Below are positions 17,507 through 25,295 of a stretch of 64,000 nt of DNA, piece by piece. The stretch is taken from NCBI RefSeq assembly GCF_023715345.1, contig NZ_JAMBNY010000016.1:1-64000 (forward strand), given 5' to 3'. Both the position numbers and the translations under genes were made by a program. This stretch comes from Paenibacillus camelliae. GTDB taxonomy: Bacteria > Bacillota > Bacilli > Paenibacillales > Paenibacillaceae. The notes below the pieces were generated by a model. The model was not told the origin of the DNA and did not search any database. It saw nothing but the letters and a program-made list of their open reading frames with translations. The number at the start of each line of letters is the position of its first letter. The stretch's first letter is position 1.

Positions 17507-17812
17507 TGCCTCCCTGAGCCACCCACAAAGAGCTCCAAGCGGCAACCTGCTTAGTGGAAAGCGTCAGCGCTGGGCTTGTACCCCGCTTTGTACATAGGGA
17601 AGCTTCATATGTATTGCCTCCCTGAACCACCCACAAAGAGCTCCAAGCGGAGCAACCTACTCGGTGGAAAGCGCCAGCGTCGGGCTTGTGCCCCGCTTTG
17701 TACATAGGGAAGCTTCATATGTATTGCCTCCCTGAATACCCACAAAGAGCTCCAAGCGGAGCAACCTGCTCGGTGGAAAGCGCCAGCGCCGGGCCTTGTG
17801 ACCCGTTTTGTA
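17507..17812. repeat. Tandem array of a 108-110 bp repeat (three copies)
   Basis: Copies start at 17507 (108 bp), 17615 (110 bp) and 17725 (about 88 bp, diverging at its end). Shared blocks are TGCCTCCCTGA, CCCACAAAGAGCTCCAAGCG, GGTGGAAAGCG and CCCGCTTTGTACATAGGG. Minus-strand reading frames through the copies look like shadows, since the repeat is read in different frames in successive copies. The 700 bases between queF and the next gene hold this array, the 37-bp array and no convincing gene. Confidence 0.85.
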
Positions 17813-17854
17813 CCACTAAAGTTATCATTCCACAAAACGGGTCACAAAAGCCCG
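17790..17854. repeat. Long inverted repeat joining the two tandem arrays
   Basis: Arms 17790-17811 and 17832-17854 match over about 20 bp around TTGTGACCCGTTTTGT, separated by 20 bases. The left arm is the end of the third 110-bp copy and the right arm runs into the first 37-bp unit. Confidence 0.8.
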
Positions 17855-17956
17855 TGTAACCGAGTACGGTCTGCGTAGCGTGCAAAAGCCCGTGAAACGA
17901 GCAGCGTTACGGAGCTATGCAAAAGCCCGTGGAACGAGCAGCATTGCGTAGTGCTG
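17845..17956. repeat. Tandem array of a 37-38 bp repeat (three copies)
   Basis: Units lie at 17845-17882, 17883-17919 and 17920-17956. Each begins CAAAAGCCCGTG and continues with an AACGAGCAGC-like block and a G/T-rich end. They are contiguous, with no spacers, so this is not a CRISPR array. Confidence 0.85.
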
Positions 17957-18073
17957 AAAAATGGTTGCATCTTTACACACTTCCTGCATATAATAAGAAC
18001 ATATGTTCGTGTTATAGTAAATGAAAACGAGGGGAACGCTGTTGGTAACGGGAGCTTGTAGGGAGGTACGAAA

Positions 18074-18493
18074 ATGAGTATCATTAATACGAAAAGTGAG
18101 CATAGACTAGCAGCAGAGGGCAAGACAAGTTCTGCACCAGCTATACCGCTTCAGGAGCAATATGAGTCAGATGCGATAAAACAGTATGTACTGCTTGAGA
18201 TGGTGCTGCGCATTATCGATCATGATGTAAAGGCAATAGGCAATTCGAAAATTAAGCTGCCGCGTTTGTACGAATCCATTCTTCGTGGAGTTCAGGATCG
18301 TGTTCTGCTTGATATGGCTGATCTAAGGCGCATGTTCCGAAAGAATGGCATTAAAATTTATGAAGAGCTGCAGGAAAAGGAAGGGCTGCTTGCCAAATAC
18401 GTGTGCAGGGGCTACCACCACCAGCTGTTTATGCTGTGGGGCTTTATAAAAGTAGAATGTGAACGCGTACTGAAGCAATATATGTCTGCATAA
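18074..18493 (+). CDS. Conserved hypothetical protein
   Basis: A 139-residue soluble protein, basic in its central and C-terminal part, that I do not recognise. Residues 1-30 look disordered; the remainder is predicted helical (DAIKQYVLLEMVLRIIDHDV; RLYESILRGVQDRVLLDMAD). The ATG follows GGGAGGTACGAAA. It is a single gene between the repeat block and the cupredoxin gene. No function is proposed. Confidence 0.7.
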   Translation: MSIINTKSEHRLAAEGKTSSAPAIPLQEQYESDAIKQYVLLEMVLRIIDHDVKAIGNSKIKLPRLYESILRGVQDRVLLDMADLRRMFRKNGIKIYEELQEKEGLLAKYVCRGYHHQLFMLWGFIKVECERVLKQYMSA

Positions 18494-18627
18494 TTCAAGA
18501 AATGTTCATCATTTTGTCATAAAGATGAAAAACTTATCTAATTTAATTAGTTAATGGTTGAGAAAATTGGGCTTTGTTAGGTAATATAGGAAATAGACAT
18601 TATGATATAGAAGGGGAGCACATTGTA

Positions 18628-19017
18628 ATGCAGAAATGGATTATGTTTACTTTAGTATCGATTGCGTCTGTAATGGCTGTATGTCTATTGGCTTTCGGAT
18701 TACCGGATAAGCCTGTAGATGAATCCGCTTCATTACCTGAAGGTGTATCTTTGATGAAGATCATCGCATCAAATGACTTTACCTTTAATGAAGAGGAGTT
18801 TACTGCTAACGTTGGCGATACTGTCATTATGCGTTTCTCTAACAAAAGCGGAATTCATGGAATTGATATTGAAGAATTAGGAATTAGTTTGGACAAGGAT
18901 AACGCGGAAACAGAGCATACGTTTACAGAGCCAGGCGAATATTTGATTGTTTGTAACATCCCATGTGGACCTGGACACGCTACAATGACTGCGAAGCTCA
19001 TTGTAACAGCAGCATAG
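18628..19017 (+). CDS. Membrane-anchored CuA-type cupredoxin
   Basis: A 129-residue protein with an N-terminal hydrophobic anchor or signal (about 5-24) and one cupredoxin domain outside the cytoplasm. It carries a complete CuA ligand set as in cytochrome oxidase subunit II: H78 in GIHGID, then C109-x3-C113-x3-H117-x2-M120 in CNIPCGPGHATM. There is no transmembrane hairpin of subunit II and no oxidase genes are nearby. It could shuttle electrons or bind copper. ATG 18628 follows AAGGGGAG; an in-frame upstream start at 18574 has no ribosome site. Confidence 0.85.
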   Translation: MQKWIMFTLVSIASVMAVCLLAFGLPDKPVDESASLPEGVSLMKIIASNDFTFNEEEFTANVGDTVIMRFSNKSGIHGIDIEELGISLDKDNAETEHTFTEPGEYLIVCNIPCGPGHATMTAKLIVTAA

Positions 19018-19025
19018 TAGATTAT

Positions 19026-19052
19026 AAAAGAGCCTTTCGGGGCTCTTTTTTC
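19026..19052 (+). terminator. Terminator after the CuA protein gene
   Basis: AAAAGAGCC (19026-19034) pairs with GGCTCTTTT (19041-19049), followed by T-rich sequence. Confidence 0.8.
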
Positions 19053-19191
19053 TTTTGTACAGCTCACCTGCTAGCTCATGTGGCAATGAGTTAGCGAAAA
19101 TGAGATTATAGTTGTCGTAAAATGGCGACTAGGGTATCATTAAGAAAGATTGAAGCAGTGCATTTTAAGTGAATAGTAGGAGGAAATCTCA

Positions 19192-19479
19192 TTGATCACA
19201 CATATTGTATTTTTCAAATTAAAGGACAACAGTCCAGCAAAAGTTGAAGAAACAGCACAAGTGCTGCGTAATATGGAAGGTAAAATCGAGCAATTAAAAT
19301 ATATCGAGGTTGGTGTAGATATTCTGCATTCTGAGCGCTCTTATGATATAGCGTTAATTACGAAATTCGATTCGATGGCTGATCTTGATGCGTATCAAGT
19401 GCATCCTGTACATCAAAAAGTGATCGAGCATATGTCTGTAGTACGTGAATCCTCTGTTGCAGTAGACTACGAAAGCTAA
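19192..19479 (+). CDS. Dabb (stress-responsive A/B barrel) domain protein
   Basis: A 95-residue single-domain protein of the Dabb family: ITHIVFFKLKD at the N-terminus, SYDIALITKFDSMADLDAYQVHPVHQ in the middle, and a closing VDYES. Such proteins are dimeric alpha/beta barrels; the role of bacterial stand-alone members is mostly unknown. It starts at TTG, 8 bases after AGGAGG. The 44-codon membrane peptide follows closely. Confidence 0.88.
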   Translation: MITHIVFFKLKDNSPAKVEETAQVLRNMEGKIEQLKYIEVGVDILHSERSYDIALITKFDSMADLDAYQVHPVHQKVIEHMSVVRESSVAVDYES

Positions 19480-19493
19480 GAGGAAGCAGAACG

Positions 19494-19628
19494 ATGCGTG
19501 AAGTTTATGAAATGGCGACCTATCTTGTACTCATCATTGTAAGCTGCATAGTGATGGGAGTATGGTTAAAGCGCAAAGGAAAGAAGAAAGAACAGCAAGA
19601 ACAGAAAGAACGGTCTGAAAAGCAATAG
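19494..19628 (+). CDS. Small single-span membrane protein (44 residues)
   Basis: An ATG at 19494, preceded by AGAGGAAGC, opens a 44-codon frame. Residues 9-24 are hydrophobic (TYLVLIIVSCIVMGVW), and the C-terminal half is a highly charged tail rich in K, E and Q. It starts 14 bases after the Dabb stop and ends 25 bases before the DUF86 gene, so it fits the operon well. The function is unknown. Confidence 0.65.
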   Translation: MREVYEMATYLVLIIVSCIVMGVWLKRKGKKKEQQEQKERSEKQ

Positions 19629-19653
19629 CAGCGGAAAAGGTGGCGATAAATTC

Positions 19654-20076
19654 GTGTATTACGTAAATCAAGAGCAGATATCGATACGTTTAGCTGTAAT
19701 ACCCGCTTTAACGGATACGATGAATATGCTGCAGCAAAATTGGACAGGCTCTGCGATTGAGCGTCTGGCTCAGGAACGTGCATTGCATATCGCGATCGAG
19801 GTTGTTACGGATGTAGGCAGCTATCTTATTGATGGATTTCTTATGCGTGATGCTTCCAGCTATGAGGATATTGTAGAGATTACAGCTGGTGAAGGTGTAT
19901 ATCCAGACGGTATGAAGGAAGTATTACTTGAACTTGTTCGCTTACGTCGTCCGCTAGTCCAAGAGTATTATGAATGGCAGTCTGATGAGCTGCATCCGTT
20001 AGTCAAACAGCTCCCACAGCTGCTCAATGATTTTAAAGCAGCGGTCGAGCAATATGTAGCATCAGAGTTAGTATAG
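19654..20076 (+). CDS. DUF86 family protein (YutE/HepT-like)
   Basis: A 140-residue helical protein of the DUF86/HepT family, related in pattern to B. subtilis YutE: LAQERALHIAIEVVTDVGSYLIDGF, then YEDIVEITAGEGVYP. HepT members are toxins when paired with MNT nucleotidyltransferase antitoxins, but no MntA-like gene is next to this one and the RxxxxHxY toxin motif is not evident, so a toxin role is not supported. GTG start, 10 bases after AAAGGTGG. It is followed 17 bases later by a SufR-like regulator. Confidence 0.8.
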   Translation: MYYVNQEQISIRLAVIPALTDTMNMLQQNWTGSAIERLAQERALHIAIEVVTDVGSYLIDGFLMRDASSYEDIVEITAGEGVYPDGMKEVLLELVRLRRPLVQEYYEWQSDELHPLVKQLPQLLNDFKAAVEQYVASELV

Positions 20077-20093
20077 GATGAGGGTGAGCTATC

Positions 20094-20726
20094 ATGAAGC
20101 AAACTGGTTCGACTCGAGACGCCATTATTTACAAGCTGCGTAGTCAAGGAAGAATGCAGATCAGCGCAATAGCTCACCAGCTCGGATTAACTGAAATGGC
20201 TATTCGCAGACATATGCATGAGCTCTCGAAACAAGGCTATGTAGACATTATTTCGATCAAGCAAGCAATGGGAAGACCGCTTCATGCTTATGAGCTAACC
20301 GCAAAGGCAGAGGAGCTGTTTCCTAGAAATTATCAGCTGCTTGCTGTTGATTTGCTTCGTGAGCTGGAGGATGATCCAGATACGAAGCCTTATATCGATC
20401 GCATGTTCCAGGGCAGAAAGCAAAAGCTTAAGCAGCGCTATGCCGCAAGCATGAAGCGCAAGGACCTGGCTAGTAAGGTTGAAGCATTAACAGTGATTCA
20501 GCAGGCAGGCGGCTATATGGCAGAAATGAAGCAGGATGAGCTTTACTATTATATCGAAGAATATAATTGCCCGATAAAAGGTGTGGCTGACCAATACTAC
20601 CAAGCATGTCAATGTGAGCTGGAATTGTTCCAAGAGCTGTTGGATGCTCCGGTGGAGCGGGTGGAGTGCTTGTCCAAGGGCGGTACTAAATGCAATTATC
20701 GTATACCGATATCTACAAAAGCATAA
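20094..20726 (+). CDS. SufR/DeoR-like winged-helix regulator with a cysteine-rich C-terminus
   Basis: A 210-residue regulator. A winged helix covers residues 5-75 (IIYKLRSQGRMQISAIAHQL, then MGRPLHAYELT). The C-terminal half carries cysteines spaced as in SufR-type iron-sulphur regulators: NCPIKG, the QACQC pair, VEC and TKC. It may sense Fe-S cluster or metal status; this is inferred from resemblance to SufR. Its operon partner is a DUF86 protein, and a HesB-like gene lies 2.4 kb downstream. The strong terminator after it ends the transcript. Confidence 0.82.
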   Translation: MKQTGSTRDAIIYKLRSQGRMQISAIAHQLGLTEMAIRRHMHELSKQGYVDIISIKQAMGRPLHAYELTAKAEELFPRNYQLLAVDLLRELEDDPDTKPYIDRMFQGRKQKLKQRYAASMKRKDLASKVEALTVIQQAGGYMAEMKQDELYYYIEEYNCPIKGVADQYYQACQCELELFQELLDAPVERVECLSKGGTKCNYRIPISTKA

Positions 20727-20745
20727 TAGAGCAGTAATCATTAAG

Positions 20746-20778
20746 AACGCATGGCGGTAACCGCCATGCGTTTTTTTT
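20746..20778 (+). terminator. Terminator after the SufR-like regulator
   Basis: AACGCATGGCGG (20746-20757) pairs perfectly with CCGCCATGCGTT (20761-20772), followed by eight T. Confidence 0.9.
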
Positions 20779-20872
20779 GTGGAATATTGTGTCAGGACAA
20801 GCCCAATCTGATTATAATGTGGTACGCGACTGGGCAGATGTCTAGTAAAGTTTCTGCAAGGGAGGAGTAGTC

Positions 20873-21304
20873 ATGCCGATAGAGCATAGCTTGCTAATTA
20901 TAGCAGCAGCTGTTGTCATCGCTGTTTGTGCGGTCATCATTACGCTGCGTATGCTTGTGTTAAGGTTAAGTGTCATCATGAGAAGAACCACCGAGATGCA
21001 GCGTGATTTGAATCGATTAGCTACGGAATGCAGCACGTTGATCGAAACGACAGATTATACCGTCAAAGAGATTGGAAAGACCGTTTCAGCGGTAAATCAT
21101 GTAGCAGAGGCAGCTAAAACGATAGGACAGAGCATGGAGCAAACGGCCGTTTCAGTTAGAAAAGTAAGTGATAAGTTTGCAAAGCGAGCTACCATGTATG
21201 TAGAGAAAGAAAATAAACAATTGGACGATATGATGCAATGGGCAGAGCTTGCGATGTCGGCATGGCAGCTTTGGCAGGATGGTCGTACAAAAAGTGAAAA
21301 GTGA
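20873..21304 (+). CDS. DUF948 family membrane protein
   Basis: A 143-residue protein with one N-terminal membrane span (about 7-30) and a long helical domain with heptad-like spacing, matching DUF948 (general stress protein YtxG type). It carries a good ribosome site (GGGAGGAG) and lies 16 bases upstream of a YtxH-domain gene, the standard partner. Such pairs are usually general-stress or envelope proteins of unknown mechanism. Confidence 0.85.
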   Translation: MPIEHSLLIIAAAVVIAVCAVIITLRMLVLRLSVIMRRTTEMQRDLNRLATECSTLIETTDYTVKEIGKTVSAVNHVAEAAKTIGQSMEQTAVSVRKVSDKFAKRATMYVEKENKQLDDMMQWAELAMSAWQLWQDGRTKSEK

Positions 21305-21320
21305 GAAGGGAGAAATAAAT

Positions 21321-21809
21321 ATGGCTTTCAAAAACAAAGGTGTTGCATTTATTGTCGGTGCGGTAGCAGGTACTGTTGTAGGTAGTGTGACAGCATTGCT
21401 GTTAGCACCTAAAAGCGGGAAAGAGCTTCGCGGTGATATTAAGGCTGGTACAGCAAAAGTGGTGGAAGCAGGCTCTGAAGCGATTGATCATGTTTCCGAA
21501 ACAGTTTACGAGGTAAGTAAAAAGGTTGAAGACCGCGCTGTGAAATTAGTTGAGAATACGAAGCAAGGCGTTCAGCAGGCTGTAGCCTATGTTAAAGGCG
21601 GTAAAACAAATGAAATCAATACAGAAGATGTGGTAGCTAATGAAGCTAGTACGACAGAAGCAGAAACGGATAATAATGAGCTAAATGAAACAGCTGCTGA
21701 AGTGCATGCAGAGACGCAAACGACTGATGTAAAAGAAGCAGAGCTGGAAGCGACAACAGCTTCAGAACAATCCGACGAACCGAAGCAGAAACTAGCTGTT
21801 GTCCAGTAA
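21321..21809 (+). CDS. YtxH domain-containing protein
   Basis: A 162-residue protein. A glycine-rich hydrophobic segment (about 6-27, FIVGAVAGTVVGSVTALLLA) is followed by PKSGKELRGDI, the YtxH signature, then amphipathic helices and an acidic, low-complexity tail rich in E, T and A. The ATG at 21321 follows GGGAG; an in-frame upstream ATG lies inside the DUF948 gene and is rejected. It forms a two-gene unit with DUF948. Confidence 0.9.
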   Translation: MAFKNKGVAFIVGAVAGTVVGSVTALLLAPKSGKELRGDIKAGTAKVVEAGSEAIDHVSETVYEVSKKVEDRAVKLVENTKQGVQQAVAYVKGGKTNEINTEDVVANEASTTEAETDNNELNETAAEVHAETQTTDVKEAELEATTASEQSDEPKQKLAVVQ

Positions 21810-21826
21810 AACAAGTCTTCTATAAT
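21799..21826 (+). promoter_or_regulatory. Possible promoter of murI
   Basis: TTGTCC (21799-21804) and TATAAT (21821-21826) are 16 bases apart and overlap the end of the ytxH-like gene. Confidence 0.5.
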
Positions 21827-21897
21827 TGGGCTTGCAATGCAACTCGGAATGTTGAATACTACTTACAGGGCAGAGTTAAGAAGAAAGTGGTGGGGTT

Positions 21898-22728
21898 GTG
21901 CAACGTCCGATAGCGGTGTTGGATTCTGGCGTAGGTGGATTGACAGTAGTGAAGGAGCTGCTTAAGCAGCTGCCGCAGGAAACGATTGTATATTATGGTG
22001 ATACAGCAAGAGCTCCGTATGGACCTAGACCAACGGAAGAGGTTGTTAGCTTTACAGAAGAAATAGTAAATAAGCTGCTTCGATATGACCCGAAATTAAT
22101 CATTATCGCATGTAATACAGCAACTGCCGCCGCATTGGATAAACTAAAACGCTCACTAAACGTTCCAATTATTGGTGTAATCGAGCCAGGAGCTAAAGCT
22201 GCACTGCAAGCTACCCAAACCGGTTACATCGGTGTAATAGGTACGGAGGGCACCATAAAGAGTAAGGCGTATGATCAGGCATTGCTTGCCTATACGAAGG
22301 ATATTCAAATTGTTACGCAAGCATGTCCGGCATTTGTGCCATTAGTTGAGAAACGAGAGTATCATAGTACAAAGGCATATCACGTTGTATATGAAGCAAT
22401 TGGACATATGCGCTCATACCCAATAGATTGTTTAATCTTAGGATGTACACACTACCCATTTCTTGCAGATACTATTGCTGAAGTGATGGGCGAAAACGTA
22501 AGGCTTATTCATTCTGCAGAGGAAACTGCGCGTCAAGCACAAAAGCTCGTAGCCGAAAATGAGGCTGAGGATCAAGCAAAAGCAATAATACATGGATCTA
22601 CGAAGATCATTCATCATTTTTTATGTAGTGGTAATGTGGACTCATTTCAAGCTATTGTAGAGGAATGGCTGGCAGCAGAGCTAGGCGCGAGAAAAAGAAC
22701 GTACAGTAGAGTCGATCATTCTGCTTAA
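21898..22728 (+). CDS. murI: Glutamate racemase
   Basis: A 276-residue enzyme making D-glutamate for peptidoglycan. D9 lies in LDSGVGG, the catalytic cysteines are C72 (ACNTATA) and C183 (GCTHYP), and the YGDTARAPYG block is intact. The GTG start has a poor G-rich ribosome site. In B. subtilis the homologue racE supplies D-Glu for cell wall synthesis. A terminator-like hairpin follows. Confidence 0.96.
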   Translation: MQRPIAVLDSGVGGLTVVKELLKQLPQETIVYYGDTARAPYGPRPTEEVVSFTEEIVNKLLRYDPKLIIIACNTATAAALDKLKRSLNVPIIGVIEPGAKAALQATQTGYIGVIGTEGTIKSKAYDQALLAYTKDIQIVTQACPAFVPLVEKREYHSTKAYHVVYEAIGHMRSYPIDCLILGCTHYPFLADTIAEVMGENVRLIHSAEETARQAQKLVAENEAEDQAKAIIHGSTKIIHHFLCSGNVDSFQAIVEEWLAAELGARKRTYSRVDHSA

Positions 22729-22747
22729 TGAATGTATATTACCCAAC

Positions 22748-22782
22748 CAACGGTCAGTTTCAAATGCAGAGGCTGACCGTTG
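22748..22782 (+). terminator. Hairpin after murI
   Basis: CAACGGTCAG (22748-22757) pairs with CTGACCGTTG (22773-22782); TTGT follows. Confidence 0.65.
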
Positions 22783-22900
22783 TTGTATAGAGGATCGAAG
22801 TCTAGGGAAATCCTAGCTGTAAGTCTAGTGTATGTGAAGTTGTGGTTGATATATAATGGCAACAAATATATACAACAACGACGCTAAGGAGTGAAAGACA

Positions 22901-23140
22901 ATGAAAAAGCTATTTTCTCTAAGACATTGGAGATCAACATTCTCATTAATTTATAAGCTAATTACTTCACGTCGCGTAGCTTTATGGGAAAAGCTGTTGT
23001 TTCTCATTCCTGTTGCTGTTTATTGGATTAGTCCGGATATTATGCCGTTTATACCAGTGGACGATATTGCTTTCACAATGATTATTGCAGAAGCGTTTGC
23101 TAGCAGAATGGCTAAGAAGTATAATATAACTAGAACGTAA
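22901..23140 (+). CDS. DUF1232 family small membrane protein
   Basis: A 79-residue protein of the DUF1232 (YkvA-like) family, with the core WEKLLFLIPVAVYWISPDIMPFIPVDDI: a membrane span followed by the PxDxIP pattern. The ribosome site AAGGAG precedes the ATG. No function is established. It is followed after 31 bases by the HesB-like gene. Confidence 0.88.
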   Translation: MKKLFSLRHWRSTFSLIYKLITSRRVALWEKLLFLIPVAVYWISPDIMPFIPVDDIAFTMIIAEAFASRMAKKYNITRT

Positions 23141-23171
23141 CAGAGACAGAAGAATAAGGAGCGGACAAGCT

Positions 23172-23474
23172 ATGAAATGCAAAATCTCAAGAAATGCAGC
23201 GAAAGTGATAAAAACTGAGCTGGACAAGCCAGAAAGTGAAGGCAAGCTGCTGCGTGTATTTGTTACCCATGCGCACGGTGACCATGCACACTATGGTCTA
23301 GGAGTAGACAATCCTACGGAAGCTGATGTTGTCGTATCGACGGATAGTGGAATTGATGTTATTCTTGAAAAAGGCAATGAATTTTTAGATGGCGTACGCG
23401 TCGATTACTTTTACTTACCAGAAGAAGGCTTTGTTATTACAAACCCTTCAAAAGGAAACCACGGGGATCATTAA
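23172..23474 (+). CDS. HesB/IscA-like fold protein lacking the cluster cysteines
   Basis: A 100-residue protein of the iron-sulphur biosynthesis (HesB/YadR/YfhF) superfamily: KISRNAAKVIKTEL at the start and GVRVDYFYLPEEGFVITNP at the end. The three cysteines that bind Fe-S clusters in IscA are absent; the only cysteine is C3. It carries a His-rich segment (THAHGDHAH) that could bind metal. Similar cysteine-less proteins occur in Bacilli. The role is unknown. Confidence 0.8.
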   Translation: MKCKISRNAAKVIKTELDKPESEGKLLRVFVTHAHGDHAHYGLGVDNPTEADVVVSTDSGIDVILEKGNEFLDGVRVDYFYLPEEGFVITNPSKGNHGDH

Positions 23475-23509
23475 TTAGCAAAAAGATGGACAGAATGGGA
23501 AGAGGAAAC

Positions 23510-23737
23510 ATGGCGACAAATGATATACGAGTTTGCGATAAATGCAGACATATGCAGATGAAGAGAACAGTAGCCAAGCTTGAAAAGCTAGTTCCTGGCA
23601 CTGAAATTAAGATAGGCTGTAAATCGTATTGCGGTCCTTGTAAGCGTACTGCGTTTGTATTTGTAAACGGTCGATATGTGAAAGGCGCAACGGAAGATGA
23701 AGCCATTGAAAAAGCAATGACGTACGTAAAAAAATAA
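23510..23737 (+). CDS. DUF1450 family protein with CxxC motifs
   Basis: A 75-residue protein of the DUF1450 family. The cysteine pairs CDKC and the GCKSYCGPC cluster look like a small metal-binding site, and RTAFVFVNGRYVKG is the family core. ATG 23510 after AGAGG is chosen over an in-frame ATG at 23486, which has no clear ribosome site. It lies 35 bases after the HesB-like gene. A terminator follows. Confidence 0.85.
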   Translation: MATNDIRVCDKCRHMQMKRTVAKLEKLVPGTEIKIGCKSYCGPCKRTAFVFVNGRYVKGATEDEAIEKAMTYVKK

Positions 23738-23748
23738 TAGCTCGAGAA

Positions 23749-23791
23749 AAGTCCTTCACTTACGGCATGCCATAAGCTGAAGGGCTTTTTT
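23749..23791 (+). terminator. Terminator after the DUF1450 gene
   Basis: AAGTCCTTCA (23749-23758) pairs with TGAAGGGCTT (23778-23787), with an inner GGC/GCC helix and a T-run. The next gene starts within about 20 bases. Confidence 0.8.
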
Positions 23792-23809
23792 CAAATGAAA
23801 GTGCAGGTA

Positions 23810-25174
23810 ATGATGAGTAAACAAAGCAATCGTTGGTATTACAGCGGCTTGATTGGACTATTGGTCGCTGTAATTGCCTTTCAATTGATATGGCTTCCAG
23901 CTCCATATGTTATGTCCGCACAGCTGGAATGGATTGAGGTTATTAACTGGCTATATTATGTGCTGCTGCTCATTCCACTGTGCTGGCTTATCGGCGCTTG
24001 GCTATCGTGGCGCCAGACGAAAAGTGAGCAAACGGCAAAAAGGGAAGTAAACAGCTTCTTGCAGATCATAATTATGGCAGGATCTGCAGCATTGATTGTA
24101 CTGCTGTCACAGCCACTGCAATATTTAGCAGCTGCTGCTATATTGCTCGCGATCGTTATACTGGCCATAGGCTTAACGCTTTATTACAGGCTAGGCGTAA
24201 AAAGATTATTATGGCGCGGATTAGCTTACGCTCTAGCCCTGCTTGTATTGCTGTGCCCGACAGGGTATAACGTAACCTATCCTGGCATGACGATGAATAT
24301 GAATAGCTATGCACAGCTGCAGCTAGCTCAGGATGAGCGTACGAATGGGTGGATCGATGGTGTTCTTGTATTTGAACGTCCAGCTTTTCCGATTGATTGG
24401 CTGTATGAGAAGCTTTTGCAGCAGATCGTGGTGGAAAAAGCTGCTGAGAATGAACCGAGCATTAACGAAACCTATCGTCAAGTCGTACAAATGAAAAACA
24501 ACGCCAACGAATTGGCTGCAGCTGTTGCTTGGCAGCAAGCAGGCAAAGGCCAAGCCATCTACTATGATGGAGTACAGGTTGCAGCCATTATGACACAGTC
24601 ACCTGCAGATGGAGTATTAGAGGCTGGTGATATTATTACGGCAGTGAATCAGGTAGAAATTGTGCACCGCGATGAACTGCTGGAGTATATGTCTGGATAT
24701 GTAAGGCCTGGTGAGGAAGTCGAGCTGCAGCTGCTAAGACAGAACGAGCGTAAAAAGGTTGTCGTTGGTACGATGCCGGCAAGTGAAGATGAGCAGCGCC
24801 CGGTATTAGGCATAGCAGTACAGGATGCTTATCATATCGATTTGGAGCTTGATGTTAGTCTTGCAGCGTATATTGCGCACGCTGGCGGGCCCTCTCATGG
24901 TGCAATGCTAACTTTGGCGTTGTATGATCAATTGACTGCTGCTGATGTGACGAAGGGGTTACATATAGCGGGAACAGGTACAATTGAGGTAGATGGAAGT
25001 ATAGGAATGGTTGGTGGTATTCCGCAAAAGGCCTATGCTGTAGGACGTACGGATGCAGATGTATTTTTTGTCCCGCTGGCTGGAATGGAAGCAGCTAAAG
25101 CCGCAGCTCCGCATCTCAATATCGTTGGCGTAGAGCACTTTGAAGATGTACTGAGCTGGATTGAACAGCATTAG
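23810..25174 (+). CDS. Membrane-bound PDZ/Lon-type serine protease (YlbL-like)
   Basis: A 454-residue protein. Four or five N-terminal membrane spans cover about residues 12-155, more than in B. subtilis YlbL, which has one. A PDZ domain follows (about 245-325) and a C-terminal S16 Lon-protease domain with Ser362 (GGPSHGAM) and Lys407 (GGIPQK), the catalytic dyad. Start candidates are ATG 23795, 23810 and 23813; the last two suit the GCAGGT site best. It stands alone between terminators. It probably degrades membrane or envelope proteins; substrates are unknown. Confidence 0.85.
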   Translation: MMSKQSNRWYYSGLIGLLVAVIAFQLIWLPAPYVMSAQLEWIEVINWLYYVLLLIPLCWLIGAWLSWRQTKSEQTAKREVNSFLQIIIMAGSAALIVLLSQPLQYLAAAAILLAIVILAIGLTLYYRLGVKRLLWRGLAYALALLVLLCPTGYNVTYPGMTMNMNSYAQLQLAQDERTNGWIDGVLVFERPAFPIDWLYEKLLQQIVVEKAAENEPSINETYRQVVQMKNNANELAAAVAWQQAGKGQAIYYDGVQVAAIMTQSPADGVLEAGDIITAVNQVEIVHRDELLEYMSGYVRPGEEVELQLLRQNERKKVVVGTMPASEDEQRPVLGIAVQDAYHIDLELDVSLAAYIAHAGGPSHGAMLTLALYDQLTAADVTKGLHIAGTGTIEVDGSIGMVGGIPQKAYAVGRTDADVFFVPLAGMEAAKAAAPHLNIVGVEHFEDVLSWIEQH

Positions 25175-25205
25175 CTAGATTATTACCAAAAAGTGTGCAA
25201 ATAGA

Positions 25206-25246
25206 AAAGGATGCTCCCGTCACAGCCGTTGACGGAAGCATCCTTT
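25206..25246. terminator. Terminator between convergent genes
   Basis: A 17-bp stem with one mismatch (25206-25222 with 25230-25246) lies between two convergent genes; T-rich on the plus side and moderately so on the minus side. Confidence 0.75.
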
Positions 25247-25295
25247 ATTAGTGTTAGAGTACCATTAACACAAGCTTATCGGGTACGACACAAGC

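Noticed and set aside
17845..17956. CRISPR-like direct repeats
   Set aside because: The 37-38 bp units are contiguous without spacers and are diverged; no cas genes are near.
17382..18123. Minus-strand reading frames through the repeat block
   Set aside because: They follow the tandem repeats in different frames in successive copies and lack good ribosome sites.
19654..20076. HepT/MntA toxin-antitoxin pair
   Set aside because: No nucleotidyltransferase antitoxin gene adjoins, and the toxin motif is not evident; the neighbour is a SufR-like regulator.
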